From contig CAMBPO010000091.1 in the NCBI GenBank assembly GCA_945869725.1, forward strand, positions 1 through 7,046: 7,046 nucleotides of DNA, given 5' to 3'. Every line of letters starts with the position of its first letter. Position 1 is the first letter of the stretch. A program made the position numbers and the translations under genes. Positions 1-5,692 of this stretch are shown piece after piece. The notes under the pieces are model-generated. The model was not told where the DNA came from. It saw only the letters and a program-made list of their open reading frames with translations, and searched no databases. The stretch is from Klebsiella pneumoniae. GTDB taxonomy: Bacteria > Pseudomonadota > Gammaproteobacteria > Pseudomonadales > Pseudohongiellaceae.

Positions 1-41
1 CTCACCATCAATCGTCACATAACGAATTTTCAGGAGCACTC

Positions 42-467
42 ATGCGTACAATTGGCAATGTCATCTGGTTACTCTGCGGGGGGCTTGTTATGGGGCTGGG
101 CTGGTGGCTGATCGGCCTGATCGCGTTTGTGACAATTATCGGTATTCCCTGGGGCCGGGCCTGTTTTGTCATTGGTGAGTTTTCGTTTTTTCCGTTCGGC
201 AGGGAGGCCATCTCGCGCACCGAACTGGATCAGTTTAATGTCGGGACCGGCGTGTTGGGTGTGCTGGGTAATATCATCTGGTTTTTGTTCGCCGGGCTCT
301 GGCTTGCGATTGGGCACCTGTTGATCGCCATTGTGTGTTTTATTGTGATCATCGGTATTCCGTTTGGCATCCAGCATCTGAAACTGGCGAAGCTGGCGCT
401 GGCACCGATCGGCAAGACGATTATCGATTCTGATTATGCACAGGCTGTGCGGGCAGGCTCGCTATAA
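42..467 (+). CDS. yccF: YccF family inner-membrane protein (DUF307)
   Basis: A 141-residue, very hydrophobic protein matching the YccF domain family (E. coli YccF is of similar length). It consists of two half-repeats offset by 71 residues. The first runs from GN at residue 5 to the IIGIPWG motif at 32-38; the second runs from GN at residue 76 to IIGIPFG at 103-109. Each half holds one or two membrane segments (about 7-33 and 78-104), and a more polar stretch (about 47-68) lies between them. The ATG is preceded by AGGAG at 32-36, five bases upstream, which fixes the start. The family sits in the inner membrane and its biochemical role is unknown; a link to transport has been suggested only from family context. 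The short ORF downstream begins 22 nt after the stop and could share its transcript. Identification rests on the duplicated GN(V/I)IW...IIGIP(W/F)G pattern and is firm; function is not. Confidence 0.93.
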   Translation: MRTIGNVIWLLCGGLVMGLGWWLIGLIAFVTIIGIPWGRACFVIGEFSFFPFGREAISRTELDQFNVGTGVLGVLGNIIWFLFAGLWLAIGHLLIAIVCFIVIIGIPFGIQHLKLAKLALAPIGKTIIDSDYAQAVRAGSL

Positions 468-489
468 GTTCGCGCATGAGGATGCGGCA

Positions 490-660
490 ATGCTGATCCC
501 TGCCGAGCAATTCGAGCTGATCCGGTCATGGGAATCCCACCTTGTTGAACGCGGCGAAAGCCACGCCCATGATTTGTGGTTTACCCCTGGCGCCGACGGT
601 CTGACGTGCAAATTCAATCGTTTGTGCTGGGAAGGATCCTATCAAAACTGGTCGGAGTGA
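490..660 (+). CDS. Small hypothetical protein (56 aa) whose end overlaps the tRNA-Pro gene
   Basis: This ORF encodes 56 residues beginning MLIPAEQF and ending YQNWSE. I do not recognise it. The ATG at 490 is preferred over the in-frame ATG at 436: AGGA at 479-482 is seven bases upstream of 490, whereas 436 lies inside yccF. The product is soluble and acidic, rich in Trp, Glu and His, with two cysteines (in TCKF and RLCW), and has no signal peptide or membrane segment. The last four codons and the stop (649-660) lie over the CCA end and acceptor stem of the convergent tRNA gene, so the C-terminus is fixed by tRNA sequence on the opposite strand. It starts 22 nt after yccF and may be translated from the same message. 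Because it is short and unrecognised it could be spurious; the ribosome binding site and the lack of a competing gene are the main support. Confidence 0.5.
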   Translation: MLIPAEQFELIRSWESHLVERGESHAHDLWFTPGADGLTCKFNRLCWEGSYQNWSE

Positions 661-725
661 GAGGATTCGAACCTCCGACCCCCGCCTCCCGAAGGCGGTG
701 CTCTACCGGACTGAGCTACACTCCG
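649..725 (-). tRNA. proK: tRNA-Pro (anticodon CGG)
   Basis: The minus strand folds into a complete 77-nt cloverleaf including an encoded CCA (649-651). Parts in order: a 7-bp acceptor stem CGGAGTG/CACTCCG (719-725 with 653-659); a 4-bp D stem GCTC/GAGC; a 5-bp anticodon stem CCGCC/GGCGG with loop TTCGGGA; a 5-base variable loop; and a T arm with loop TTCGAAT closed by GGAGG/CCTCT (one G-U pair). The anticodon CGG at 689-691 reads the codon CCG, so this is the proK-type proline tRNA. The loop and the T arm are very close to E. coli proK. The discriminator base is A. Its likely promoter and leader lie at 726-830, and the short plus-strand ORF runs into its 3' end. Confidence 0.97.
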
Positions 726-737
726 AATGTTTTGACT

Positions 738-791
738 GTTCAGGTGTCGCAAAGGCTGCGACGCGGAGGCCGCTGGTGCGGCTGTCTGAAC
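738..791 (-). other. Foldable 5' leader of the tRNA-Pro transcript
   Basis: The predicted tRNA precursor leader can form a branched structure. GTTCAG and CTGAAC (738-743 with 786-791) pair as an outer stem. Inside it are two hairpins: GCCGC/GCGGC with an ACCA loop (769-782) and GTCGCA/TGCGAC with a 5-base loop (746-762). The outer stem begins at the predicted transcription start, so the nascent RNA would fold at once. The fold may serve RNase processing or stability. This was paired by eye, with no energy calculation, so its existence in the cell is an inference. Confidence 0.35.
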
Positions 792-798
792 GGGTCGA

Positions 799-829
799 AT
801 TATATGTCAGAACCCGGGGGGCTTTCCAA
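799..829 (-). promoter_or_regulatory. Probable sigma-70 promoter of tRNA-Pro
   Basis: Read on the minus strand, TTGGAA (824-829) is followed after 19 bases by a perfect TATAAT (799-804). The sequence after the -10 box is GC-rich (TCGACCCG, 791-798), a composition typical of stringently controlled stable-RNA promoters. Transcription would start near 791-792, about 66 nt upstream of the mature tRNA end. The 19-base spacer is longer than the ideal 17, so strength is uncertain, but the perfect -10 box in the right place and orientation makes this the best promoter in the window. Confidence 0.6.
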
Positions 830-858
830 GAGCCTGCCTGAGAAAAAATCCGGGTTCT
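809..858. repeat. 9-bp inverted repeat with T-rich flank, possible plus-strand terminator
   Basis: AGAACCCGG (809-817) is exactly complementary to CCGGGTTCT (850-858), with 32 bases between. A small internal hairpin, GGCT/AGCC, can form in the interior. On the plus strand the right arm runs directly into a T-rich tract (858-876), giving a terminator-like arrangement with a large loop, which could stop transcripts reading through from yccF and the small ORF. The left arm falls between the -10 and -35 boxes of the proposed tRNA promoter, and the -35 box lies in the loop, so a protein-binding role is also possible. Neither role is proven. Confidence 0.3.
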
Positions 859-915
859 TTTCTTGTCTGTTTTTTGGTTTCGCTGGCCTCTGGCCTGCGT
901 TTTGCCAACCACCAC

Positions 916-1344
916 TCACGCTGACTTCTTGTGATTATCCACACTAAACGCGCCAGCCCCGGCATTGGTCAGAATCAGCAAACCCGCCATGATGCCCATG
1001 TTCTTGAAGAAGTTCTGGGTTTCGTGTGAGCGTTGCAGACCTTCTTCCAGGGTCCAGAAGTCGTGCATGACCAGGCTGATGATGAGGGTGATCCCGGCGA
1101 GCAGGAAGGCGGTGATGCGTACCTGGAATCCGGCAAAGAGTGCAACGGCGCCGCCGACTTGCATGAGGCCGCTGAGGATCAGGAAAAAGGGGATAAACAT
1201 CATGCCTTTGGAGGCCATGTACTCGATGTGGAAGTCGTAGCTGGTGAACTTGGCGAGGCCGGGCAGCAAGAAGTAAATGCCGAGAATAAAGCGGCCGAGA
1301 GGGTTGGATACCGTGGTGATGAGGCTGCTGAGTTGTTGCAGCAT
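916..1344 (-). CDS. DoxX family membrane protein
   Basis: A 142-residue integral membrane protein with the four-helix plan of the DoxX family: helices at about 15-33, 48-72, 76-94 and 112-134. The typical first-helix pattern, an Arg near its start (R18) and a PGLAKF turn at 28-33, is present. The Gly-rich second helix and the NFFKN-MGI-GLL pattern of the last helix are also characteristic. The start is supported by AGGAG located seven bases upstream of the ATG. DoxX was named for a subunit of thiosulfate:quinone oxidoreductase in archaea, and relatives take part in membrane-associated redox or stress complexes; most bacterial members, including this one, have no assigned substrate. It is transcribed divergently from the M20 peptidase gene and no partner lies beside it on the same strand, so it is probably monocistronic. 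Confidence 0.9.
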   Translation of the reverse strand: MLQQLSSLITTVSNPLGRFILGIYFLLPGLAKFTSYDFHIEYMASKGMMFIPFFLILSGLMQVGGAVALFAGFQVRITAFLLAGITLIISLVMHDFWTLEEGLQRSHETQNFFKNMGIMAGLLILTNAGAGAFSVDNHKKSA

Positions 1345-1382
1345 GGGTAAATCTCCTGAGTGTTTTTATTGGGTTCGGGCGC

Positions 1383-1397
1383 TAAGATACCGTCTTA
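1383..1397. promoter_or_regulatory. Small palindrome in the divergent doxX / peptidase gap
   Basis: The 68-bp gap between the two divergent start codons must hold both promoters. It contains TAAGATACCGTCTTA, an inverted repeat with 5-base arms and a 5-base centre. TAAGAT (1383-1388) could be a plus-strand -10 box and TATCTT (1384-1389) a minus-strand one, but no good -35 match accompanies either. A small shared operator is possible; the evidence is only symmetry and position. Confidence 0.25.
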
Positions 1398-1412
1398 TCT
1401 GAGGGCGTGTAT

Positions 1413-3143
1413 ATGTCGAAAATGTTGGTTAGGCTTGTTTTTCTCTGTCTGAGCCTGGTGCTGTCTGTGCCGGCCAGTGCCGCTAACCTGACCAAAGCGC
1501 ACACGGACGCGCTGCTGCTGCAGCTGTCGACTCAGCGCATCCAAAATTTTGATGACTTTCTCTCGCAGGTTGCATCCTTACATCCGGAACTGGCCGCGAT
1601 AACCGAGGTTTACCAATCCGGGCAGGCAGTGACGGACGCGGAGCAGCAGGCGCAGCTGTTCCGGCTGCTCGGTATCTACACCCGAGTGCGTTACGCCGAC
1701 GAAGCCCGAGAGGTTTTAAAAGAGCTGGTGGCAATTCCGACGTTTCTGGATGCGTCGGTGGCGCAATATGACAATCCGGCTTTCCATCGGATAGCGGCGC
1801 GGCTGGAGGCCTTGGCGCTGGAGTTTGGCCTGACCTTCCGCAATGTTGATCACCGCATCTATGAGATCACCTTGCCGGGCGCGCCGGCTGGCAACACGGA
1901 GCTGGTAGCTTTGCACGCCCACGCCGACGTTGTCCCCGCCAACGCCGCAGACTGGGTGCTGGATGACGGTACTCAACTGGATCCGTTTACGCTGACGCAG
2001 ATAGACGGGCGTTTGTATGGGCGCGGTGCGGAGGACAATAAAAACGGTATTGTGGCGGTGATGGTCGCGATGCGGGTGATTGTGCAGGAGCAGTTGCCAT
2101 TGCAGCGCACCATACGTTTGTTGATTGATACCACCGAGGAAACCACGGGCGAGGCCATGCCTTATTATCTGCAGCGCAATCCGCTGCCAGACTTCAACAT
2201 TGCGCTGGATGGCGGGTATCCGGTGATTATTGCCGAGAAGGGTTATGGCACCTTGCTGGCGCAGTTTCCGTATCGTGCAGCGATAGGTGAGGGCGCGGAG
2301 CTGATTCATCTGACCGGTGGTTTGGCGGGCAATCAGATTCCGGGTGCAGCGACAGCGACTTTGTTGGCGGCAGATCCGGCTGCGCTGGCGGCACGTTTGC
2401 AGCATTTAAGCAGTAATTATGTGGCGTTAAATGGCGCGGACTTTGCCATCAGCGCCACGGCGCTGGCGGATCGTGTGGAGCTGCGGGTGACCGGGGTGTC
2501 GGCGCATTCGTCGGAGCCGTGGACAGGCGTGAATCCGGTGGCGCGGCTGTTTGATTTTATCTTTGAAAGCGGGCTGGTGGTGCCCATCAAAAACAATCAT
2601 CTGACCGATGCGATTTTGTATGCGGTCAGCAATTTTGGGCTGGACTACACCGGGCGTCAGCTGGGCATTGATTTTAGTGATGACTTTATGGGGCCGCTGA
2701 CGGCATCGCTGACCTATGTGCAGGTGGATAACACGGGCATGCAGCTGATCACCAATCTGCGCGTACCCAAGGGGCGTGACATGGCTGAGTTGCAGCAGGA
2801 TATTCTGGACCGTCTGAATGAGTGGTCGGCGCTGAGCAATTTGCCGTTGGATCTGCAGCTGTCGATTGCCGAACCAATGTTCCGCAACCCGGAAGGTCAG
2901 TGGATACAGACGCTGCTGGATGTCGCCACCGAGAATCTGAATCTGCCGCGCGAGTTTATGTCCTCCGATGGCGCGACCTCGATTCATGATCTGCCCAATG
3001 GTGTGCAGTTTGGTCTGGCGATGCCGGGTGTGAAGTACACCGGGCATACAGATAATGAATTCAAAACCATTGAGCAGTTTGAGATGGATCTGCAGATTGT
3101 CACTGAAATGCTGGCACGAATTGGCACGCTGGAGTATATGTAA
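1413..3143 (+). CDS. Secreted M20 family metallopeptidase, PepV/Sapep-type dipeptidase
   Basis: A 576-residue M20 peptidase. The ATG at 1413 is chosen over the GTG at 1407 because GAGGG (1401-1405) lies seven bases before it. Residues 1-23 form a signal peptide (positive start, Leu/Val core, ASA cleavage site), so the enzyme acts in the periplasm or outside. After a helical region of about 75 residues the catalytic domain begins near residue 98. The di-metal and catalytic residues are all visible: H170 and D172 in HADVVPA, D208 in GRGAEDNKNG, E242-E243 in DTTEETTG, D266 in LDGGYP and H545 in TGHTDNEF. The DPF, DGRLYGRG and IIAEKGYG stretches are those of the PepV/Sapep branch, which hydrolyses dipeptides and short peptides with two divalent metals; the lid domain lies between about 280 and 500. 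The di-iron hydroxylase gene follows after 31 nt, suggesting one transcript. The substrate cannot be read from sequence; beta-Ala or D-residue dipeptides are possible. Confidence 0.93.
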   Translation: MSKMLVRLVFLCLSLVLSVPASAANLTKAHTDALLLQLSTQRIQNFDDFLSQVASLHPELAAITEVYQSGQAVTDAEQQAQLFRLLGIYTRVRYADEAREVLKELVAIPTFLDASVAQYDNPAFHRIAARLEALALEFGLTFRNVDHRIYEITLPGAPAGNTELVALHAHADVVPANAADWVLDDGTQLDPFTLTQIDGRLYGRGAEDNKNGIVAVMVAMRVIVQEQLPLQRTIRLLIDTTEETTGEAMPYYLQRNPLPDFNIALDGGYPVIIAEKGYGTLLAQFPYRAAIGEGAELIHLTGGLAGNQIPGAATATLLAADPAALAARLQHLSSNYVALNGADFAISATALADRVELRVTGVSAHSSEPWTGVNPVARLFDFIFESGLVVPIKNNHLTDAILYAVSNFGLDYTGRQLGIDFSDDFMGPLTASLTYVQVDNTGMQLITNLRVPKGRDMAELQQDILDRLNEWSALSNLPLDLQLSIAEPMFRNPEGQWIQTLLDVATENLNLPREFMSSDGATSIHDLPNGVQFGLAMPGVKYTGHTDNEFKTIEQFEMDLQIVTEMLARIGTLEYM

Positions 3144-3174
3144 CAGCTGATTGGATCATCAGAGAACAATAACC

Positions 3175-4431
3175 ATGAACCTGATTCTTTTGGCCATACC
3201 GATATTTATTTTGCTGATTTTTGTTGAGCTGGCGGTCAACCATTACCGCAAAGCGGGCGTTTACCGGCTCAACGATGCAGTGGCGTCGGTGAGCACCGGC
3301 ATGATCAGCCTGACAACGGGATTTGCCACGCGCCTGTTGAGTTTTCTGGGCTACACAACATTGTGGACGGTGTTGCCGCATGGTGAATTGACGATGACGC
3401 CGCTGTTGTGGGTGGTGGCTTTTGTGTTCTACGACGCCTGTTATTACTGGAGTCACCGCGCCCAACACAGCATCAATGTGTTATGGGGCATTCATGTGGT
3501 GCACCATCAAAGTGAAGAGTACAACCTCACCACTGCACTGCGTCAGCCGTTTAATAGTTTTATCGTCGGATCGGTATTTTACCTGCCGATGCTGTTTATG
3601 GGTTTCCCGCCGGAAGTCATTGCCACCGTGGGTTCGCTGAATCTGATTTATCAGTATTGGGTGCACACACGTCTGATTGGCACCTTGGGCTGGATGGAGC
3701 TGGTGTTTGTGACGCCGATGAACCACCGAGTGCATCACGCCATCAATGATCCGTACATCGACCGCAATTATGGAGGGGTGTTTATTCTGTGGGACCGCCT
3801 GTTTGGTACCTATCAGGCGGAATTGGCCGATGAGCCCTGTGCTTACGGAGTGCGTAAGGCGCTGCACAGCTGGAACCCGTTTTTTGCCAACGCGCAGGTG
3901 CATTGGCAATTGCTGCAGGACAGCTGGCACGCCGAGCGCTGGTGGGACAAAGTGCGGTTGTGGTTTATGCCTACCGGCTGGCGGCCAGCGGATGTCAATG
4001 AGCGTTATCCGCTGCCGCGTTGTCTGCCACAGACTCAGCAGAAGTTTAACCCGTCGATACCCGCAGCCTTGTCAGCGGCCGTGCTGACGGTGCATGTGGT
4101 GCTGGTGCTGGTCATGATGGCGTTTCTGTTATGGGTGCCGGTGGATAACTTTACTCAGGCGCTGGTGCATTTTATTCCGCTGGGCGCGGGCCTTTGGCTG
4201 AACGGCCGGATACTGGAAGGCCGGCGCGATGCGGTGATGCACAGCGCAGTATTCTGGGGGCTGTGTGCGCTGCTGCCGTGGTGGTTTGACGGTTGGCTGT
4301 TGTCGCCGGTGGTCTCCAGCGCAGCGTTTGTATTTGCCGGGTTTTTGATCCTGATCAGTGCCCGGCAGCGGGCGGTGGCAGCGTCTGATGTGGTAAGCTC
4401 GGGCTCGAACACAGAAACAGAATCACGCTGA
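3175..4431 (+). CDS. Sterol desaturase / fatty acid hydroxylase family protein, alkylglycerol monooxygenase-like
   Basis: A 418-residue membrane protein of the fatty acid hydroxylase superfamily. It has the histidine clusters that hold a di-iron centre: H94-x3-H98 (WSHRAQH), H107-x2-H110-H111 (HVVHH) and H184-x2-H187-H188 (NHRVHH), plus H164 in YWVHT. The YRLNDA motif near the N-terminus (30-35), the TTALRQ stretch after the second cluster and the length resemble bacterial homologues of alkylglycerol monooxygenase (AGMO) more than short C4-sterol oxidases. Membrane segments are predicted at about 3-20, 40-60, 75-92, 130-150 and, in the tail, 296-320, 327-343, 354-370 and 374-396. Such enzymes use O2 to hydroxylate a lipid C-H bond; the lipid here is unknown. 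ATG 3175 is preferred over TTG 3151, though the ribosome binding site (AGAG, 10 bases before) is weak. It follows the M20 gene and precedes the DnaT-like gene by 19 nt. Confidence 0.9.
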   Translation: MNLILLAIPIFILLIFVELAVNHYRKAGVYRLNDAVASVSTGMISLTTGFATRLLSFLGYTTLWTVLPHGELTMTPLLWVVAFVFYDACYYWSHRAQHSINVLWGIHVVHHQSEEYNLTTALRQPFNSFIVGSVFYLPMLFMGFPPEVIATVGSLNLIYQYWVHTRLIGTLGWMELVFVTPMNHRVHHAINDPYIDRNYGGVFILWDRLFGTYQAELADEPCAYGVRKALHSWNPFFANAQVHWQLLQDSWHAERWWDKVRLWFMPTGWRPADVNERYPLPRCLPQTQQKFNPSIPAALSAAVLTVHVVLVLVMMAFLLWVPVDNFTQALVHFIPLGAGLWLNGRILEGRRDAVMHSAVFWGLCALLPWWFDGWLLSPVVSSAAFVFAGFLILISARQRAVAASDVVSSGSNTETESR

Positions 4432-4450
4432 ACCAACGCCCAGGCGCGCC

Positions 4451-5692
4451 ATGCAATCCTCACTGATACCCGAACGTCCATTAATCATTTCGCCAACGCT
4501 GGCGGCAACCATCGGTCTGGAAGAGGCCGTGTTGCTGCACGTGCTCAGCGAGCTGATGATGTATAGAGCCGGTGTGCTGCGTCAGGGTCTGAACTGGCTG
4601 GAGTTGGATCAGCAGGCGCTGCTGGACGCGCTGCCATTCTGGGCGTGGATTGATGTCAAACGGGTGCAAAAAAGTCTGCAGGATCTTGGGCTGATTCTGA
4701 TTGATCCGATTACCGGGCGCGATGACAGCTGGCTGTTTGCGATTAATCAGCGGCTGGCCTTGCAGTCCGAGCCGGCACCGGCGTTACAGTCGGCGCCGCA
4801 GTCTGCAGCCCATTCAGCACCCCATGTGACACCCCATTCAACACCCCAGCGTGTGCCACAACGAGTGCCGCAACGTATGTCCCAACGTGCGCAAAAGGCC
4901 AGCGCGGCGGTGTCGGGCGTGCGCACGCGCGATGGTTCAGCGGCCTATATTTCTAACGACTGGCAGCCGGATCAGGAGTGGTTGTCGCTGTGTCGGCAGC
5001 ATGGTGTGCCCGATGCCTTTGCGCTCAGTCTGGTGCCGGGTTTTGTGATGTACTGGCGTGATCGTGCGCAATCACGATTCTCCTGGGGTAATGCGTTTTA
5101 CAAGCATGTGCTGCGCGAGTGGCGCATGGAGCAGACCCGCCGTGGCTCGGCCGAGTTAGATGCACCGATGTCTGCAGACTGGCGGCCCAATCCGGATGCC
5201 GTGTCGATACTGCACAATGCCGGCATCAGCGAGGCGTTTATCGACGACGCTGTGCCGGAGTTTGTGCTTTACTGGCGCGAACGCGGCGGTCAGAATGGCG
5301 CGTGGAATACCCGCTTTATTGAGCACATTCGCCGACAATGGGCGCGTTATCAGGTCTCGGTGGTCAACGACGGTGTACCGCGCCCGATTGCCGAAGACTG
5401 GCAGCCCAGCCCGGATGTGTTTGAAGTGCTGCGGCTGGCCGAAATCGACGAGGCCTTTGCGCGCGGCAAAGTCGCAGAGTTTGTACTCTACTGGCGCGAT
5501 ACCGGCCAGCCGCAGTCATCATGGAACACGCGCTTTTTGCAGTTTGTGAAATACAGCTGGGCGCGGCGCCCGGAAGCCATCAAAACAGGATTAACGGATC
5601 GTTATGCAAAAGATCAATTCGCTGCTGAACGAGGCGGGCAAGGCCTTGAAGCCGCATTTAAGCGTTTCACCGACCGCAGCTGGGCCGATTAA
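4451..5692 (+). CDS. DnaT-like replication protein with three tandem DnaT ssDNA-binding domains
   Basis: A 413-residue protein in three parts. Residues 1-105 resemble the winged-helix-like N-terminus found in Pseudomonas-type DnaT-like proteins (PLIISPTLAATIGLEEAVLLHVLSEL, then a helix-rich region). Residues 106-155 are a Pro/Gln-rich linker with tetrapeptide repeats. Residues 170-227, 243-300 and 316-373 are three gap-free copies of the DnaT domain. Each copy has DWxP at its start, AF, FVxYWR, a W-x3-F and a terminal W; 14 of 58 columns are invariant in all three, and copies 2 and 3 share 28 of 58 by my count. In E. coli, DnaT binds ssDNA and helps PriA/PriB recruit DnaC-DnaB at stalled forks. 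Here the partner is probably the lambda-P-like protein encoded next, whose gene overlaps this one by 89 nt. The start has only a weak AGG six bases upstream. The C-terminus ends FTDRSWAD. The family call is strong; the exact role (restart, helicase loading or a mobile-element origin) is inferred. Confidence 0.88.
   Translation: MQSSLIPERPLIISPTLAATIGLEEAVLLHVLSELMMYRAGVLRQGLNWLELDQQALLDALPFWAWIDVKRVQKSLQDLGLILIDPITGRDDSWLFAINQRLALQSEPAPALQSAPQSAAHSAPHVTPHSTPQRVPQRVPQRMSQRAQKASAAVSGVRTRDGSAAYISNDWQPDQEWLSLCRQHGVPDAFALSLVPGFVMYWRDRAQSRFSWGNAFYKHVLREWRMEQTRRGSAELDAPMSADWRPNPDAVSILHNAGISEAFIDDAVPEFVLYWRERGGQNGAWNTRFIEHIRRQWARYQVSVVNDGVPRPIAEDWQPSPDVFEVLRLAEIDEAFARGKVAEFVLYWRDTGQPQSSWNTRFLQFVKYSWARRPEAIKTGLTDRYAKDQFAAERGGQGLEAAFKRFTDRSWAD
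4787..4894 (+). repeat. Tetrapeptide repeat array encoding a [Q/H]-x-x-P linker
   Basis: Within the DnaT-like gene, 108 bases encode nine successive four-residue units (residues 113-148): QSAP, QSAA, HSAP, HVTP, HSTP, QRVP, QRVP, QRMS, QRAQ. Each is a 12-base unit, seven begin with CAG, CAA or CAC/CAT codons of the CA- type, and neighbouring units are closest to each other (QRVP is doubled), as expected from local slippage. The product is a flexible, basic, proline-spaced linker between the N-terminal domain and the DnaT repeats. Copy number may differ between strains. Confidence 0.75.
4958..5569 (+). repeat. Three tandem DnaT-domain repeats, 219-nt period
   Basis: The three domain copies begin with the Asp codon of DWxP at 4958, 5177 and 5396, exactly 219 bases (73 codons) apart. 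All are 58 residues long and separated by 15-residue linkers of unrelated sequence. The nucleotide sequences have diverged clearly, so the duplications are old, yet spacing has been kept without a single indel. That points to selection on geometry, such as a fixed footprint on ssDNA, rather than recent amplification. Confidence 0.85.

Larger units (their letters stand above)
726..915. other. Intergenic region between tRNA-Pro and doxX
   Basis: No credible coding sequence is visible in this 190-bp gap. It holds the tRNA promoter and leader, the 809-858 inverted repeat, and a hairpin at 881-899 (CGCTGGCC, loop TCT, GGCCTGCG, with one mismatch) followed by TTTT on the plus strand. That last hairpin lacks a T-tract on the minus strand, so it is not a convincing terminator for doxX. 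A plus-strand ORF that reads through the tRNA here (576-947) is spurious. Confidence 0.6.

Noticed and set aside
436..489. Upstream start (ATG 436) for the small ORF
   Set aside because: It lies within yccF and has no ribosome binding site; the ATG at 490 has AGGA at proper spacing.
881..899. Hairpin as the doxX terminator
   Set aside because: On the minus strand it is followed by an A-rich tract, not T's; only the plus strand shows a short TTTT after it.
576..947. Plus-strand ORF of 123 codons through the tRNA region
   Set aside because: It reads antisense through the whole tRNA and its promoter into the end of doxX, and its product has low-complexity, unprotein-like composition.
1716..3047. 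Long minus-strand ORFs (206 and 229 codons) inside the peptidase gene
   Set aside because: They are shadows of a high-GC coding frame; products are rich in Arg, Gln and His with no domain, while the plus-strand frame has every M20 active-site residue.
3147..3162. CTGAT / ATCAG hairpin between the peptidase and hydroxylase genes as a terminator
   Set aside because: The stem is only 5 bp, AT-rich, and has no T-tract; at most it could mildly mask the weak ribosome binding site.
5160..5549. Overlapping plus-strand ORF (129 codons) inside the DnaT-like gene
   Set aside because: It is an out-of-frame reading of the DnaT repeats, rich in Cys and Arg, without its own ribosome binding site.
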